Origin: Bradyrhizobium sp. SRS-191 | GTDB taxonomy: Bacteria > Pseudomonadota > Alphaproteobacteria > Rhizobiales > Xanthobacteraceae | Assembly (NCBI RefSeq): GCF_024586915.1 | Contig: NZ_JANBVS010000003.1 | Span: forward strand, 310,001-374,000 | DNA length: 64,000 nucleotides | Reading direction: 5' to 3' | The notes under the pieces: generated by a model | Seen by the model: only the letters and a program-made list of their open reading frames with translations | Told to the model about the DNA's origin: nothing | The model's database searches: none | Translations under genes and position numbers: made by a program | In this document: positions 34,269 to 43,758 of the stretch, piece after piece | Numbering within the stretch: position 1 is the first letter of the stretch | Layout: each line of letters begins with the position of its first letter

Positions 34269-34757
34269 GGCCAACGCTCTCTCCTGGGTCATTCCGGGGC
34301 GCGTGAAAGCGCGAACCCGGAATCCATTTTGCAACACGACCCGCAGCCCGATGGATCCCGGGCTCGCACTTTCTCGCCCCGGGACGACAGCGAATGTATA
34401 GCACCGCTTTCTCCGCGTCATTGCGAGCGAAGTGGTGACGGGCGAGCCTGCGCAACGACCAACGGTGTCGTCCCGGCCCTGAGCCGGGACCCATACTCCG
34501 CGGCCGCCGTGATGGGGCGCGATGTTAACGACGCGCCTGCCCCGAATGACAGCCTGTGGTTCTGGGTCCCGGCTCAAGGCCGGGACGACAGCAGAGTTGG
34601 CCGCTTGTGCATCCGCAATCACGCATGGCGTGAGTGAACGAACCATCGCTCCATCGTGATTGCGAGCGCAGCGGCGAAGCGAAGCAGTGCCGGGTGGTGT
34701 ACGGAGCCCTGGATTGCTTCGCCTCGCCGCTCCGCGACAGTCTGGGCCGCTACGCCA
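34269..34757. repeat. Cluster of palindromic intergenic repeats
   Basis: No gene in 489 bases. Three blocks are visible. At 34288-34388, GTCATTCCGGGGC is mirrored by TCGCCCCGGGACGAC. At 34467-34589, a 27-base arm (GTCGTCCCGGCC...GGGACCCA) pairs with its inverse at 34563-34589 with one mismatch. At about 34657-34745, GATTGCGAGCGCAGCGG is mirrored by CTGGATTGCTTCGCC and CGCCGCTCCGCGAC; a degenerate copy of its first half lies near 34428-34450. All are typical Bradyrhizobium dispersed elements. Confidence 0.75.
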
Positions 34758-36521
34758 TCAAGACCTTGGTGTCGATAACGCCTCGAGCTCCTCGATGCCG
34801 ACGGGAGGCTTGCTGCGCCACCCCATGATGAAGGCGCGCTTGGCGAGCCCGGCCTGAACACGAGCGATCTGCGTCCGCTCTCGCGCAATCCGCGCCTGCA
34901 GCAGGGGATCGCGCGTTCCGGACGCGACGAGGCATTTGTTGATGACCCAGCCGAACGGTTCGATGTTCGCGCGCCGCAAGTCCTCCTGGAGCGCAGCTGC
35001 CTCGGAGACGGGAGTCGTTTCCGGCAGGGTCACCAGGATCACTCGCGTGTAGCTGGAGTCCTGCAACCGCATCAGCGGGGTAATCAGGCGGCCGGCGCCG
35101 CTCGGCGCCAACTGGCTCGTCATCTGGCGATGATACGCCCCGGTCGCATCGAGCAGGAGCAAGCTATGACCGGTCGGTGCCGTATCGAGCACCACAAAGG
35201 CGCTGCGGGCCTCCGCGACGATGTGCGAGAAGGCATGGAAGACGGCAACTTCCTCCGTGCAGGGTGAAGCCAGATCCTCGAGCAGGAGAGCCTTGCCCTG
35301 CTCGTCCAGGTCACTGCCACGGCTCGCCAGGATCTTCGCAACATAGCGCTCGGTCTCGCGCCGAGGATCGATCCGATCCACCGTCAGCCCCGGCATCGCG
35401 CCGTCGACGACATCCGTGACGTGAGCCGCTGGATCGGTCGTGCTGAGGTGGACGGCATGCCCGCGCTTCGCAAGGCCGACAGCAACGGCAGCGGCAACCG
35501 TCGTCTTTCCGACGCCGCCTTTGCCCATGATCATGATGAGACCGCTGTTCCCCTGGGCGATCTCGTCGACCAGACGGTCGAGCCCCTGCAGGTCGACGGA
35601 GACGACAATCTGGTCGCCGGTCGACGGCCGTGCATTGGACGGCGACAACACCGCCCTGAGTGCCGCAAGGCCCACGATATCGAATCCCAACAAGGGGATT
35701 TCGTCTCGCGGCAGCTTCCCCAGCGACTCCGGCATCGTGGCGAGGGCCTCGTCCTGCTCGCGCTCAAGGCCAACTGCGACTGCGTCAGCGGGGTCAGTGG
35801 CGTGAAAGCGTCCGTTCACCGCCAGCGTCTGGTTGGAGAGATTGAGCGCATCGAGCTCGCGCGACGTTCTCGCCGCCTCCCGGATCGCGCCACGGTCGGC
35901 GCGGGTCACCAGAACGACGGTCGTTCGCCTGGGATCTCCCAGCGCCTGCAGCGCTTGCCGAAAGCGATCCTCCTGCATCTTCAGACCGGAATGTGGACCG
36001 AGGCACGACGCGCCCCGGTCGTTGTCCTCCAGGAAACCCGTCCAGGCCTTCGGCAGGCTCAGGAGCCGCAAGGTGTGGCCGGTCGGGGCGGTGTCGAAGA
36101 TGATGTGGTCGTAGCCCGCCCTGTCGCCGTCCAGCAATCCCACGAACTCGTCGAACGCAGCAATCTCGGTGGTGCAGGCGCCCGATAGTTGCTCGCGAAT
36201 GGTCGACCTCTCCTGATCAGTCACCGTGGGCTCGAGCTGGTCGAGCACGCGCGCCCGGTAGCTCTCGGCTGCGGCCTCAGGGTCGATGTTCATCGCGAAC
36301 AACCCTGCCGCGTTCGGCACCGGCACGGGGCTGTCAGTGAGTCCAACCTCCAACATTTCGTCGAGGTTCGACGCAGGATCGGTGCTCACGAGGAGGACAC
36401 GCAAGCCACGGTCGGCGAGAGCCAGGGCGGTTGCACAAGCCAGCGACGTCTTGCCCACACCGCCCTTGCCGGTGAAAAACAGAAACGGTGTCGGAGCATC
36501 CAGGGCACGAAAGCGAAGCAT
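34758..36521 (-). CDS. arsA: ArsA-type arsenite-transporting ATPase, orphan
   Basis: A 587-residue tandem ATPase of the ArsA family, which energises arsenite efflux through ArsB. Both halves have an intact P-loop: GKGGVGKT at 18-25 and again at about 332-339, each followed by an STDPA switch and a DTAPTGH signature. The metalloid-binding cysteines correspond to E. coli Cys113 (GACTTEIAAF), Cys172 (SCLGP) and Cys422 (SPCTEEVAVF). Despite this, no arsB, arsD or arsR is adjacent; the next gene upstream is an ATC hydrolase. The start at 36521 gives the usual length. It may serve a distant arsB or another client. Confidence 0.93.
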   Translation of the reverse strand: MLRFRALDAPTPFLFFTGKGGVGKTSLACATALALADRGLRVLLVSTDPASNLDEMLEVGLTDSPVPVPNAAGLFAMNIDPEAAAESYRARVLDQLEPTVTDQERSTIREQLSGACTTEIAAFDEFVGLLDGDRAGYDHIIFDTAPTGHTLRLLSLPKAWTGFLEDNDRGASCLGPHSGLKMQEDRFRQALQALGDPRRTTVVLVTRADRGAIREAARTSRELDALNLSNQTLAVNGRFHATDPADAVAVGLEREQDEALATMPESLGKLPRDEIPLLGFDIVGLAALRAVLSPSNARPSTGDQIVVSVDLQGLDRLVDEIAQGNSGLIMIMGKGGVGKTTVAAAVAVGLAKRGHAVHLSTTDPAAHVTDVVDGAMPGLTVDRIDPRRETERYVAKILASRGSDLDEQGKALLLEDLASPCTEEVAVFHAFSHIVAEARSAFVVLDTAPTGHSLLLLDATGAYHRQMTSQLAPSGAGRLITPLMRLQDSSYTRVILVTLPETTPVSEAAALQEDLRRANIEPFGWVINKCLVASGTRDPLLQARIARERTQIARVQAGLAKRAFIMGWRSKPPVGIEELEALSTPRS

Positions 36522-36832
36522 TCGAAACCATCCCAAGCCGGTTATGCGCGGCACCACCGATCGGAGGGCAGGAGCATTCTGCCGTCGCCGTTCGGTTGCG
36601 GCTGACACACCGGTTCGTAGAGCCCTGGCCGGACGTCTCGTTGCGATGGATCAATCCATCGTCCTGCGCTCCGCGCAATCTGCACGAGCCGGGCGCGCGG
36701 TCGTCGATATGCCTGATGCAAACCGTCCATGCGGCCTGATCAGCATCGTTGGCCCGCGCGCGAGCCGGCCGGAGACCGACGTCCTCATTCACCTCGCCGC
36801 CAGCTTCGGCACGCGCGAGGACAGCTCAGGCA
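36522..36832. other. Intergenic region without a supported gene
   Basis: About 311 bases between arsA and the ATC hydrolase, both leftward. Open frames exist on both strands but none has a ribosome binding site, family resemblance or plausible start. An arsD gene, common at this position, is absent. Confidence 0.5.
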
Positions 36833-37531
36833 TCATCTGGACACCTCCTCCGAGGCCTGATGCGAGAAGCGAAAGTTGCAGTGGCTCGCGCCGCCGGCCA
36901 GCGTCTGCGTCCGCTCGAGGCGGATGCCCATCGCGGCATAGGCGTCGACATCGAGCCCGCAGATGTTCGGCAGGATCTCCTTGTCGCCGTGACGCGCCGC
37001 AAATTTACAGAAGCCGCAGGCCTTGTAGTCGATGCCGAACTCGAACGCGTCGCCCGGAGCGGGCGCGACGAAATCGTAGACGAAGTCATCCGGAAATTCG
37101 CTCCGGTGGTTCGCCGATGCGCTCAACGCCGCCTGTGCACGGAGAAATCGCTGGTTGTCCGGCGACATGAAAGCGCGGCCCTGCGCGAGACGCTGAGCTT
37201 CCGGCTCGGTGAGAAGTTGCGCCTTGTAGATCTCCCGTTCGATGTCGCCGATCACGGCGGGCGTCAGCCCGTGCCGCCGAAGCACCCGGCTCATCGCCAG
37301 AAACCCGATCAATCGCATGAAGAAGTCGCTCATGCGGCTCGCGACACCGCCGACATAGGGCAACTGACCGAGCACGATCTCGAACTCCTGCATAATGTCC
37401 TGGCCGATGACCGCGAGGTCGGTCCCCTCGGCACGCTCGCGCAACAGAGGAGCAGCGAGCGCGATGCGCCGGGCCATGGCGGATTGCATGGCGCTGCGAT
37501 GTGTCTGGTAGAATGGATGGATCGCGGGCAT
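36833..37531 (-). CDS. L-2-amino-thiazoline-4-carboxylic acid hydrolase family
   Basis: A 232-residue enzyme of the ATC hydrolase family, first known from the pathway that opens 2-amino-thiazoline-4-carboxylate towards L-cysteine. The C-terminal half carries the signature: DYKACGFCKFAARHGDKEI, then LPNICGLDVDAYAAMGIRL and the end ASHCNFRF. The cysteines of KACGFCKF and PNIC are likely functional. There are no membrane segments apart from one amphipathic stretch. It is upstream of arsA on the same strand and divergent from a shortened LysR. True substrate not known. Confidence 0.85.
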   Translation of the reverse strand: MPAIHPFYQTHRSAMQSAMARRIALAAPLLRERAEGTDLAVIGQDIMQEFEIVLGQLPYVGGVASRMSDFFMRLIGFLAMSRVLRRHGLTPAVIGDIEREIYKAQLLTEPEAQRLAQGRAFMSPDNQRFLRAQAALSASANHRSEFPDDFVYDFVAPAPGDAFEFGIDYKACGFCKFAARHGDKEILPNICGLDVDAYAAMGIRLERTQTLAGGASHCNFRFSHQASEEVSR

Positions 37532-37696
37532 CGGCCACCTCCTCGACTATGCCACGACGGCTGCCGATGCAGCGCCGTGAGCTTGCGCGCAAGCTCTAGC
37601 CCGCGCCATCCGCGCGCTTCAAAGCAGAGTTTCTGCCATTCAGCGATAGAAAAACTATTGCAGGCGCGGGTACCAGACGTGCCAGAGTGCGGAGCT

Positions 37697-38326
37697 ATGA
37701 CCTACAGCCTCCCTCCCCTCAACGCGCTTCGTGCGTTCGAAGCCGCGGCGCGCCATCTCAGCTTCAAGCTGGCCGCGCATGAGCTTCACGTGACACCCGC
37801 CGCCGTGGGCCAGCACGTCAAGGCGCTGGAGCTGCGCCTCGGCGTGCGCCTGTTCGATCGGCTGCACAAGCAACTCGTCCTGACCGCGGAGGGACAAACC
37901 TATCTGGTCGGACTCTCCGACGGGTTTCGCCGCATTGCAGACGCGACCTTGCAACTCAAGCCCCGCTGCGCCGTGATGCTGCAGCTCGGGGTCCACGACC
38001 ATTTCGATCTGCGTCGCCTCGATCTGGAGCATTTCCGCGCCACGCATCCCGACATCGGCCTGCGTATCCTGCAGCCGGCCGGCTTGCATGAGCTGGTCGA
38101 AGGAAAGGTCGACGCGCTGATCGGCCGCGGCCTCGGCCACCATCCGGGCCATCGCTGCGACCGGATCGACGGAGGCGCCGGATTGGGCGACTGGCTCATG
38201 GCCCCTGAAGGCACAGCGGAGTGCCCGGAGATCGTAAGCCTCCGCGCGTGGCTGCGCTTCCGATCGACTGAAGCCGTCGCGGCAGACCGACGCCGATCAG
38301 GTCGGCTCGGCCTCATCCGGGGCTGA
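37697..38326 (+). CDS. Shortened LysR-family (GcvA-like) regulator
   Basis: A 209-residue protein. The N terminus is a full GcvA-type HTH: SLPPLNALRAFEAAARHLSF followed by AHELHVTPAAVGQHVKALE. The effector domain starts normally (HFRATHPDIGLRI, then VDALIGRGLGHHPG) but runs directly into a C-terminal-like WLMAPEGTAECPEIVSLRAWL, skipping about 90 residues that full-length homologues of about 300 have. It therefore appears to have an internal deletion. The HTH should still bind DNA. It is divergent from the ATC hydrolase, which is its probable target. Confidence 0.7.
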   Translation: MTYSLPPLNALRAFEAAARHLSFKLAAHELHVTPAAVGQHVKALELRLGVRLFDRLHKQLVLTAEGQTYLVGLSDGFRRIADATLQLKPRCAVMLQLGVHDHFDLRRLDLEHFRATHPDIGLRILQPAGLHELVEGKVDALIGRGLGHHPGHRCDRIDGGAGLGDWLMAPEGTAECPEIVSLRAWLRFRSTEAVAADRRRSGRLGLIRG

Positions 38327-38475
38327 CGCCTCCCTCGCGCGGACACGTACGGCATCTAAGACCTGAGGGCGTAGCGCGAGTGGCGTGGCGATGGCCGTTC
38401 ATTTGCCGTTCGGTCACCCCCATCCATTGTTCGGCGCGACACCGATCTCCCCGATGGAACCGCAGGGCTCCTGAA

Positions 38476-40017
38476 ATGTTGCTCCGCAGTTCCATTCAGC
38501 AAAGTGAGAATAAGTTGAATCGCCGTCAGTTCATTCAATCTGCGGCTGCGATCCCGGTCGCCGCATCTTTGGCGCCGAGCGCGTCGGCCGCAGCTGCGCC
38601 GCAGCCGTTCAGCGCGGCCACGGTGCGCGATCTCGCGCGCGCGCTCGCGGCGAAGCCGTATGCCGCGCCGGACGACAAGCTGCCGGATGCGCTGGCGAAG
38701 CTCGACTATGACGCCTACCGCTCGATCCGCTTCCTGCCCGAGCATGCGCTGTGGCGCGACGAGAAGCTGCCGTTCCAGGCGCAGTTCTTTCATCGCGGAT
38801 TCATCTACAAGGATCGCGTCGACATCTACGAGGTCGCTGACGGGCAGGCGAAGCCGGTGGCCTATCGTCCGGAGGATTTCGCGTTCGGTCCGCAGGTGCC
38901 GGCATTTCCGGCGGCCGATCTCGGCTTCGCCGGCTTCCGCATTCACACGCCGATGAACCGGGCGGACTACTACGACGAAGTGTGCGTCTTTCTCGGCGCC
39001 AGCTATTTCCGCGCGGTGGCCAAGGGCGAGCTCTACGGGCTCTCGGCCCGCGGGCTGTCGATCGACACCGGCGAAGCGAAGGGCGAGGAATTTCCCGTCT
39101 TCAAGGCGTTCTGGCTGGAGAAGCCGACGCAAGGCGCGACCGCGATGGTCGTGCACGCGCTGCTCGACAGCAAGAGCGCCACCGGCTCCTACCGCTTCAC
39201 CATCCGTCCGGGCGACACCACGGTATTCGACGTCGAGGCCTCGCTGTATCCGCGGGTCGAGATCGCGCATGGCGGGCTGGCGCCGATGACCAGCATGTTC
39301 CTGTTCGGGCCGAACGATCGCAGCGACAGCGACGACTTCCGCCCCGCCGTGCACGATTCCGACGGGCTCGCGATGTTCAACGGCAAGGGCGAGCAGATCT
39401 GGCGCCCCCTGAGCAATCCGCGCGACCTCCAGGTCAGCGTGTTCAACGACCTCAATCCGCGCGGCTTCGGCCTGATGCAGCGCGAGCGCAGCTACGCCGC
39501 GTATCAGGACCTGGAATCGCATTTCGAGCAGCGGCCAAGCCTGTGGATCGAGCCGATCGGCGATTGGGGCGAAGGCGCCGTGGTGCTGTTCGAGATTCCG
39601 ACCAAGCAGGAGATCCACGACAACATCGCCGCATTCTGGCGGCCGAAGACGCCGCTCGCCGCCAAGGGCGAGCACAACATGACCTACCGCCTGCATTGGG
39701 GCCCGGACATGCCGAAGCCGCATGCGCTGGCGCGCTTCACCCGTACCGGCGTCGCCGCGCAAGGCGAAGGACGGCTGTTCGTGCTCGAACTCCAGGGCGA
39801 CGCGCTCAAGGGGCTCGATCCCGCCGCCGTCAAGGCCGTCGTCAGCGCCGAGAAGACGGAGGTGACGAACGTAGTCGCGCAGCCCAATCCCGAGACCGGC
39901 GGATGGCGCCTGAGCTTCCAATGCGCCGCCAAGGACGCAGCTGTGGAGCTCCGCGCCGAACTGTTCGCGAGCGACAAACTCGTGTCGGAGACATGGATCT
40001 ACCGATGGACGCCGTGA
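38476..40017 (+). CDS. opgG: Periplasmic glucan biosynthesis protein (OpgG/OpgD)
   Basis: A periplasmic protein for osmoregulated glucan backbone synthesis, working with the membrane glucosyltransferase OpgH encoded next. With the 38476 start it has 513 residues. A twin-arginine signal, NRRQFIQSAAAIPVAASLAP, opens the protein, as in OpgD. A TTG at 38515 in frame would start it right at MNRRQF and has GTGAGAA upstream, so the true start may be there. Later blocks such as FHRGFIYKDRVDIYEV and AEGAVVLFEIPT-like segments match MdoG. The stop overlaps the start of opgH. Confidence 0.9.
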   Translation: MLLRSSIQQSENKLNRRQFIQSAAAIPVAASLAPSASAAAAPQPFSAATVRDLARALAAKPYAAPDDKLPDALAKLDYDAYRSIRFLPEHALWRDEKLPFQAQFFHRGFIYKDRVDIYEVADGQAKPVAYRPEDFAFGPQVPAFPAADLGFAGFRIHTPMNRADYYDEVCVFLGASYFRAVAKGELYGLSARGLSIDTGEAKGEEFPVFKAFWLEKPTQGATAMVVHALLDSKSATGSYRFTIRPGDTTVFDVEASLYPRVEIAHGGLAPMTSMFLFGPNDRSDSDDFRPAVHDSDGLAMFNGKGEQIWRPLSNPRDLQVSVFNDLNPRGFGLMQRERSYAAYQDLESHFEQRPSLWIEPIGDWGEGAVVLFEIPTKQEIHDNIAAFWRPKTPLAAKGEHNMTYRLHWGPDMPKPHALARFTRTGVAAQGEGRLFVLELQGDALKGLDPAAVKAVVSAEKTEVTNVVAQPNPETGGWRLSFQCAAKDAAVELRAELFASDKLVSETWIYRWTP

Positions 40018-42134
40018 GCGCACGCTTGCCGCGCCAGTCGCCCGTCGCGCGCGGCGCGGACTTTCTTCCGGCGGAGTCGCCATGCGCGATGGCGCCCTCG
40101 CCGCTCTCCGAGGTGCCGTCCGGGAGACGGACGATCAGCAGCGGCATGAGCATCGCGCTGCGCCGCGGGCTGGTTCTTGCCGGCACCGCCGCGCTGACGG
40201 GCGCGGGCTGCCTCAAAATGTACGAGGTCGTTGAAGTCGGTGGCGTGACCGTCCTCGAAGGCATCGTGCTCGTGCTGTTCACGATCCTGCTCGCCTGGAT
40301 CGCGTTCGCATTCGTCACCGCGCTGGCGGGATTCGGCGTGATGCTGCTGCGGCCGCGCGAGACGATTCCGATCGACGCCGGCGGCCCCCTCCCCGTGCTG
40401 TCCAGCCGCACCGCGATGCTGCTGCCGACCTACAATGAGGACCCTGACGCGGTGATGGTGCGGCTGCGCGCCATGATCGAGTCCGTGGCCGGGACCGGCC
40501 AGGCCGAGCAGTTCGACTGGTTCCTGCTCAGCGACACCACCGATCCCGACATCTGGATCGGCGAAGAGGCCGCGTTCCTGGCGCTGCGCGAGGCTTGCGG
40601 CGACGCCCGCGTGTACTACCGGCATCGCGCCGACAATGTCGCGCGCAAGTCCGGCAACATCGCCGAATGGGTGCGGCGGTTCGGCGCGGCCTATGCGCAC
40701 ATGATCATTCTCGACGCCGACAGCCTGATGAGTGGCGACACCGTGGTGCGGCTGGCCCATGCCATGGAACAGGCGCCGCAGGCAGCCCTGATCCAGACGC
40801 TTCCGGTGATCGTCAACGGCGGCAGCCTGTTTGCAAGACTGCAACAGTTTGCCGGCCGGCTCTACGGGCCCATCATCGCCTCCGGCAATGCCTGGTGGTA
40901 CGGCGGCGAAGGCAATTACTGGGGTCACAACGCCATCATCCGCGTCGCCGCCTTCGCGCAGGACGCCGCGCTGCCGGAGCTATCAGGGCGAAAGCCGTTC
41001 GGCGGTCACATCCTCAGTCACGATTTCATCGAGGCGGCGCTGATGCGGCGCGCCGGATGGGGCATCTACATGACGGTCAAGCTCGGCGGCAGCTACGAAG
41101 AGGTGCCGCCGTCGCTGATCGACTATGCCGCGCGCGACCGGCGCTGGTGCCAGGGCAATCTGCAGCATCTCGCGGTGCTGCCGGCGCGCGGGCTGCACTG
41201 GGTGTCGCGGCTGCATCTCCTGATCGGCATCGGCGCCTATGTCACAGCGCCCTTGTGGCTCGCCTTCCTGGTGCTCGGCATCCTGATCTCGCTGCAGGCC
41301 AACTTCGTCCGCCCCGAATATTTCCCCAAGGGCTTTGCGCTGTTTCCGTCCTGGCCGGCGCAGGACCCGGTGCTCGCGGCGCAGGTGTTCGGCGCAACCC
41401 TCGGGCTTCTGATGATTCCGAAGCTGCTGGCCTGCCTCGCCACGCTGTTCACGCCGACAATGCGCCGCGGCTTCGGCGGCGGCCTGCGCCTGTGCGCGGC
41501 AGTGCTGGTCGAGACCGTGCTCGCCGCGCTGATCGCGCCGTCGATGATGATCTTCCAATCCGTCGCCGTGATCGAGATCCTGCTCGGCCGCGATGCCGGC
41601 TGGCAGGTACAGCGGCGCAGCGATGGCGGCATCAGCCGCCGCGAGATCATCCGCAAGTTCACGCTGCCGACCCTGTGCGGCCTGGTGATGGCGGCAAGCG
41701 CCTATGCGGTCTCGTTGCCGCTGCTGGCCTGGATGTCGCCGGTCATCGCCGGCCTCGTGCTCGCGATCCCGCTCGGCCTGCTCACTGCGGGACGCGGCCT
41801 GGGTGCACGCCTGTTCACGACGCCGGAGGATCGCGCTCCGCCGCCGGTGCTGCTGCGGGCCAAGGTGCTCACTGAGGCGCAGCGGCCGGAACGGCTGAAC
41901 GCGCTGGTCGAGCTGCGTGACAACGCCGTGCTCCGCCGCCAGCACCTCGCGTCCCTGCCGCCGCGGCGGTCGCGCGAGCCGGGCGATATCGACGTCGACC
42001 TCGCCACCGCCAGAGCGCGGATCGCGGAGGCCGGCACGTTCACGCAGGCGACCCGCTTCCTGTCGCGCCGGGAGACGCTGGCCGTGCTCAATGACGGCGC
42101 CGCGCTGGAGCAGCTCGTCGCGCTCCCCGCGTGA
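40005..42134 (+). CDS. opgH: Glucans biosynthesis glucosyltransferase H
   Basis: Inner-membrane glucosyltransferase that builds the linear beta-glucan backbone from UDP-glucose and moves it to the periplasm. About 709 residues. Helices near the N terminus (about 50-70, 78-108) precede a GT2 catalytic domain with LLPTYNEDPD, the metal site LDADSLMSG and the acceptor motif RDRRWCQGN (QxxRW-like). Further membrane helices follow. Its ATG at 40005 overlaps opgG; an ATG at 39993 in the same frame is also possible. Its frame runs open far upstream inside opgG. Confidence 0.92.
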   Translation: MDAVSARLPRQSPVARGADFLPAESPCAMAPSPLSEVPSGRRTISSGMSIALRRGLVLAGTAALTGAGCLKMYEVVEVGGVTVLEGIVLVLFTILLAWIAFAFVTALAGFGVMLLRPRETIPIDAGGPLPVLSSRTAMLLPTYNEDPDAVMVRLRAMIESVAGTGQAEQFDWFLLSDTTDPDIWIGEEAAFLALREACGDARVYYRHRADNVARKSGNIAEWVRRFGAAYAHMIILDADSLMSGDTVVRLAHAMEQAPQAALIQTLPVIVNGGSLFARLQQFAGRLYGPIIASGNAWWYGGEGNYWGHNAIIRVAAFAQDAALPELSGRKPFGGHILSHDFIEAALMRRAGWGIYMTVKLGGSYEEVPPSLIDYAARDRRWCQGNLQHLAVLPARGLHWVSRLHLLIGIGAYVTAPLWLAFLVLGILISLQANFVRPEYFPKGFALFPSWPAQDPVLAAQVFGATLGLLMIPKLLACLATLFTPTMRRGFGGGLRLCAAVLVETVLAALIAPSMMIFQSVAVIEILLGRDAGWQVQRRSDGGISRREIIRKFTLPTLCGLVMAASAYAVSLPLLAWMSPVIAGLVLAIPLGLLTAGRGLGARLFTTPEDRAPPPVLLRAKVLTEAQRPERLNALVELRDNAVLRRQHLASLPPRRSREPGDIDVDLATARARIAEAGTFTQATRFLSRRETLAVLNDGAALEQLVALPA

Positions 42135-42153
42135 GCGAGGAGACGCGCCCGCG

Positions 42154-43473
42154 TTACTTCGTCAGATGGGCCGAGGCGATCGCCTGCTGGAACAGCGCCG
42201 TCAGCGCCGCGCCGATGCTGCCGCTGGAGTCGACCTCGTAATAGTAGCCCGGGCTTGCGCAGGACTTCATCACGGTGCCGATGTCGTTGCGCCAGGGCGC
42301 GATATAGGTCGTGTACCAGCTGTTGTTGGTGATCGCGAGATAGGTGGTGTAGAGCACCGCTATCTTGATGCCGCGGGCCTTCAGCGCGGTGCAGGTCGCG
42401 GTGTTCAGCGGCTCCTGGCAGCGGCCGCCCGATACGGTCGTCTTGCTGCAGGTCGTCGGATAGTTGTAGTCGGCGACACCGTCGGAGACGAAGAACAACC
42501 ATTTCTGCGGGCTGGTCGACGAGCCGTCACCCTGCGCCGGGATGACGCCGCTCATGGAGGACATCGCGCCGTCGAAGTCGCTGCACTGGTCGTTGTTGTA
42601 GCCGCTATAGGGAATGGTCATCAGGTCGAGCGAGCCGACCGACGACTTCACCGACGACATGCTCGACGACAGGCTGGCGACGGTGGTCAGGCCGAGCGAA
42701 CCGCAGTCGCTGCCGAGGCTGTAGACCGCCATGCGGTACTGGTTGCTGACGACCTGGCTGGCGGTCGCCGTGTCCGTCAGCGACTGCGTCGCCGAGCGCA
42801 CCACGTCGATCCGCATCGTCACGCCCTTGTTCTTGGCGATCTGGTAGTAGCTGTTGGTCTGCAGCGTCTTCTTCGTGCTCGACGTGTAGACGTCATGGCA
42901 GGCGAAGGCGCATTTGTCCGAGGTCGCGTTCTGCAGCTTGGTCATGTCGGCCGTGGTCGCGCCGAGGCCCTGCGACGGCGAATTGTCGACCAGGACGTAG
43001 AAATCCATGTAAGTCGGGAACGACGCCGAGGCCGATGACGATGTCGCGACCGTCATGGTCGGATAGCCGAACATGTACATGAAGATCGTCTTGACGACGA
43101 CATTGGCGCTGCCGACGACGGACCGCGCCGACACGCTGTCGGTGATGGTGATATTGATGGAATTCGCCGAGAGATTGTGGGCCGCCATCTGGCCGTTGAA
43201 CATGTTGGTCGCTGCGGTCTGGGCCGCCGAGGCCGATCCGCGCATGGCGGTATAACCGGTCGCGGCCAGCATGGCGGCATCGAGCGAGGCCGACAGCTTC
43301 GCCTTGGCGCGCACCGCCATCGAGTAGTCGATGGCCGAGCCGATGAAGGCGAGGATCGGCAGCAGCGCGATGGCGAAGATGACGGCGATATTACCGCTCT
43401 CGTCACGACGGAACCGCGACAGGATCGTAAGGTAAGGTTTTCCGGCCGACACGGCCACGCTCCCAACAAACAA
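42154..43473 (-). CDS. TadG-like pilus assembly protein with VWA domain
   Basis: A 439-residue protein. The N terminus, DESGNIAVIFAIALLPILAF followed by DYSMAVRAKAKL, is the TadE/TadG prepilin-like helix with one membrane segment. The remainder is an extracytoplasmic VWA domain: VLVDNSPSQ supplies the DxSxS metal site and WLFFVSDGVAD the later strand. Six or more cysteines in the VWA part suggest disulfide bonds. Genes for CpaF, TadB/C or CpaC are not nearby, so it is an orphan. It is convergent with opgH. Confidence 0.85.
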   Translation of the reverse strand: MFVGSVAVSAGKPYLTILSRFRRDESGNIAVIFAIALLPILAFIGSAIDYSMAVRAKAKLSASLDAAMLAATGYTAMRGSASAAQTAATNMFNGQMAAHNLSANSINITITDSVSARSVVGSANVVVKTIFMYMFGYPTMTVATSSSASASFPTYMDFYVLVDNSPSQGLGATTADMTKLQNATSDKCAFACHDVYTSSTKKTLQTNSYYQIAKNKGVTMRIDVVRSATQSLTDTATASQVVSNQYRMAVYSLGSDCGSLGLTTVASLSSSMSSVKSSVGSLDLMTIPYSGYNNDQCSDFDGAMSSMSGVIPAQGDGSSTSPQKWLFFVSDGVADYNYPTTCSKTTVSGGRCQEPLNTATCTALKARGIKIAVLYTTYLAITNNSWYTTYIAPWRNDIGTVMKSCASPGYYYEVDSSGSIGAALTALFQQAIASAHLTK

Positions 43474-43758
43474 GATCAGTTGTGCGGGATGTTGCTGGCC
43501 AAGCGTTACGTTGGAATTGATTGAATTGCCGAGAGTCGGTTACACCGTGTTTCTGATTGCCGTAAACGGTGCGGCTGCACCGTCCGGGCGCCGCATGTCT
43601 GATATGCGGCCCGTCCGGCGAACCGCTCGGCCGCCCCCAGCGGAGCGGGCGCGCCCCCTCCTCCGGTACCCCGATTGCAAAGCGAGGTCGCCGATAGCAT
43701 AGTCCGGCCGCTTTTCAGCGCCGTTGCGCTGATTCTTCGGGGGTGTTTGGGGACGACG

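Noticed and set aside
34269..34757. Possible CRISPR-like array from the repeated arms
   Set aside because: Repeats are inverted, not direct, with irregular spacing and no cas genes; they fit dispersed palindromic elements.
36286..37170. 294-codon plus-strand frame spanning the arsA-ATC hydrolase gap
   Set aside because: Runs antisense into both genes; no recognisable protein.
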